17,649 nt of DNA from an uncultured Clostridium sp. GTDB lineage: Bacteria > Bacillota > Clostridia > TANB77 > CAG-508. This document shows positions 16,774-17,649 of the stretch, piece after piece. The stretch is from NCBI GenBank assembly GCA_946497905.1, contig CAMMMI010000030.1:1-17649 (forward strand), in the 5' to 3' direction. The translations under genes were made by a program, and so were the position numbers. The notes below the pieces were generated by a model. The model was given only the letters and a program-made list of their open reading frames with translations. It searched no databases and was not told the origin of the DNA. The stretch's first letter is position 1; the number at the start of each line of letters is the position of its first letter.

Positions 16774-16876
16774 TATAAATCACCTCCTTATCTGACTTTG
16801 CTCCTGCAATAATACAGGCATATAAAAAGAGGCTAACATTAGCCCCTACAATTAAACCAATTATAAATTGTATCAT
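16739..16876 (-). CDS. DUF3789-like small membrane protein
   Basis: 45 residues: MIQFIIGLIVGANVSLFLYA, then CIIAGAKSDKE and a short polar tail. One membrane helix followed by an AGKADKE-like motif is the DUF3789 pattern, seen near replication and conjugation genes of Firmicute ICEs. The ATG at 16876 has TTAGGAG nine bases upstream. Its 3' end overlaps the next gene by 35 bases in another frame. Confidence 0.75.
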   Translation of the reverse strand: MIQFIIGLIVGANVSLFLYACIIAGAKSDKEVIYIEDTQNYSKKQ

Positions 16877-16900
16877 AAATATCAACTCCTAAAAATTTTG

Positions 16901-16937
16901 AATAAAATAAAAAGACTTCTACTATTTCTAGTAAAAG
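16901..16937 (-). terminator. Rho-independent terminator downstream of tRNA-fMet
   Basis: On the minus strand, arms CTTTTACTA and TAGTAGAAG (16929-16937 and 16916-16924, one mismatch, four-base loop) are followed by TCTTTTTATTTT. It lies about 65 bases after the tRNA 3' end and before the DUF3789 start. It would separate tRNA transcription from the element's genes. Confidence 0.65.
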
Positions 16938-17000
16938 CCTTATATATAAATTGTTTTGAGGGATTTTTAGGGACATCCCTTAAAGCAAAAACTTCCGAAA

Positions 17001-17076
17001 TGGTTGCGGGGGGTAGACTCGAACTACCGACCTTTGGGTTATGAGCCCAACGAGCTGCCAACTGCTCCACCCCGCG
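17001..17076 (-). tRNA. Initiator tRNA-Met (CAT)
   Basis: A complete 76-base cloverleaf with encoded CCA. The acceptor stem is CGCGGGG/CCCCGCA with an unpaired C1-A72, the hallmark of bacterial initiator tRNA. The anticodon stem is TTGGG/CCCAA with three G-C pairs next to the CTCATAA loop (anticodon at 17041-17043), also an initiator feature. The T arm reads GTAGTTCGAGTCTAC. No good promoter lies immediately upstream; the canonical one is beyond the truncated copy at 17267-17308. It may thus be transcribed through that copy and processed by RNase P. Confidence 0.95.
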
Positions 17077-17080
17077 ATGT
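17039..17080. repeat. 42-bp direct repeat, copy 1 (attachment-site-like, 5' half of tRNA-fMet)
   Basis: Identical over 42 bases to 17267-17308. It spans the tRNA from the anticodon loop to the 5' end plus four upstream bases. Sequence on both sides of the two copies then diverges at once. Duplication of part of a tRNA at an element edge is typical of tyrosine-recombinase integration. Confidence 0.8.
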
Positions 17081-17266
17081 TTAATTAAATATTGTGCTTT
17101 TTTGTGTCCCTTTAATGTCCCTTTATGAAATAAATTTTAATAAATTTTATTAATCTTTATTAATCTTAAAAGTTTTTTTAAAAGAACTAGCAAAATATAT
17201 AATTTTCAATGTTTTAGTGTCATATCAACGGTTATGAGAATTTAGTCTAAACTCGCTTAACTCGGA
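17081..17266. other. 186-bp AT-rich spacer between the tRNA copies, with GGGACA-type short repeats
   Basis: No gene is visible. On the minus strand, two AAAGGGACA motifs lie in tandem (17105-17110 and 17116-17121 are the TGTCCC cores). A GGGACA also lies beyond the tRNA at 16970-16975, in the opposite orientation. Short GGGACA repeats next to attachment cores resemble integrase arm-type sites of Firmicute elements, which is an inference. This looks like an element terminus or the remnant of a second one. Confidence 0.45.
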
Positions 17267-17308
17267 TTATGAGCCCAACGAGCTGCCAACTGCTCCACCC
17301 CGCGATGT
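17267..17308 (-). pseudogene. Truncated tRNA-fMet 5' half (42-bp direct repeat, copy 2)
   Basis: Carries tRNA positions 1 to the anticodon loop (mature 5' base at 17304) and then ATAATCCGAGTT, which is not tRNA. It cannot make a functional tRNA, yet it retains the perfect promoter. It therefore probably marks the original chromosomal locus, broken by integration. Confidence 0.8.
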
Positions 17309-17320
17309 GTTAACATATTT

Positions 17321-17350
17321 ATTATACTACATAAGATTACTCTTTGTCAA
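17321..17350 (-). promoter_or_regulatory. Sigma-A type promoter facing the truncated tRNA
   Basis: On the minus strand, TTGACA (17345-17350) and TATAAT (17321-17326), both perfect consensus, with an 18-base spacer. It lies 16 bases before the mature 5' end of the truncated tRNA copy. Confidence 0.85.
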
Positions 17351-17427
17351 TATATAATAATATTATATGCGAGTTTTTTAAAAATATTACAATATATTTT
17401 TACTTTTTACCTCTATAACTCATCTCC

Positions 17428-17601
17428 GCATAACTACATTATCATACAATCACATTGCTATGCAATCATACTACTGTACAATCACATCTCTATGCAATCA
17501 TATTAATGTACAGTAACATTGCCATATAATCACATTGCAATTTAATTACATCTCTGTATAGTTACCTCATCATACAATAACATCACTATATAACACATCT
17601 T
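17428..17601. repeat. Degenerate 16-bp tandem repeat, about 11 units
   Basis: In steps of 16 from 17428 the units read like ATACAATCACATTGCT, ATGCAATCATACTACT, GTACAATCACATCTCT, ATGCAATCATATTAAT and so on. The approximate consensus is RTACAATCACATTNCT, and the last unit is short. A weaker unit may precede it at 17412. The region 17309-17649 holds nothing else recognisable except the promoter. Confidence 0.7.
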
Positions 17602-17649
17602 ATAATGAATATTTTTCATTTCTGCTTCTACTTGGTCCTCGCATGTTCT

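Noticed and set aside
16882..17070. Minus-strand 62-residue reading frame over the tRNA
   Set aside because: It begins inside the tRNA-fMet gene and is the familiar spurious translation of a tRNA, with no ribosome binding site.
17428..17601. CRISPR array
   Set aside because: The units are contiguous 16-bp repeats with no unique spacers and no cas genes nearby.

Overview
This is a low-GC (roughly 25-30 % G+C by eye) Firmicute-type window. It is most likely Clostridia or a related gut lineage, judging by strong GGAGG-type ribosome binding sites, frequent TTG/GTG starts, SpoVG, DUF3789, VanZ and replisome-organizer-type proteins. Every protein gene lies on the minus strand. The window is most of an integrative conjugative element (ICE) with a Gram-positive, adhesin-bearing type IV secretion system. 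No integrase or relaxase is visible.

Layout in transcription order (right to left). The right end holds an initiator tRNA-fMet (17001-17076), and a 42-bp direct repeat of its 5' half lies 186 bp further right (attachment-site-like). Next come small early genes: DUF3789, a short acidic protein and a replisome organizer. The transfer operon follows: two small membrane proteins (one VirB2-like), PrgI/VirB3-like, a membrane-anchored VirB4-N-like protein, VirB4 ATPase, VirB6/TrbL-like channel protein and an M23 peptidase. Then come a receiver-like protein, a sortase, a membrane protein, a large thioester/Cna-B surface adhesin, SpoVG, a RusA-like nuclease, a structured intergenic segment, a winged-helix protein, the VirD4 coupling protein, a VanZ-like protein and an XRE regulator cut by the window edge.

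The main observation concerns CGG codons. Five genes (virD4, the M23 peptidase, trbL/virB6-like, virB4 and the replisome organizer) look broken by frameshifts, but every break is the same event. At each break an in-frame CGG is followed by A, C or T, and skipping the C gives a GGN glycine codon and the continuing, family-like +1 frame. There are 16 such sites: five in virD4, three in the M23 gene, two in trbL, five in virB4 and one in the replisome gene. I checked the frame arithmetic from site to site and all 16 chain together without a stop. I checked every CCG on the plus strand that falls in a gene and found no in-frame CGG used as ordinary arginine. This fits a +1-frameshift or quadruplet reading (CGGN read as Gly). 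It fits random pseudogene decay or homopolymer sequencing error poorly. The sites are confined to transfer and replication genes; adhesin, sortase, VanZ, SpoVG and RusA-like genes have none.

The right flank (17309-17649) looks chromosomal. It carries a good tRNA promoter that now faces the truncated tRNA copy, and a degenerate 16-bp tandem repeat of about 11 units.
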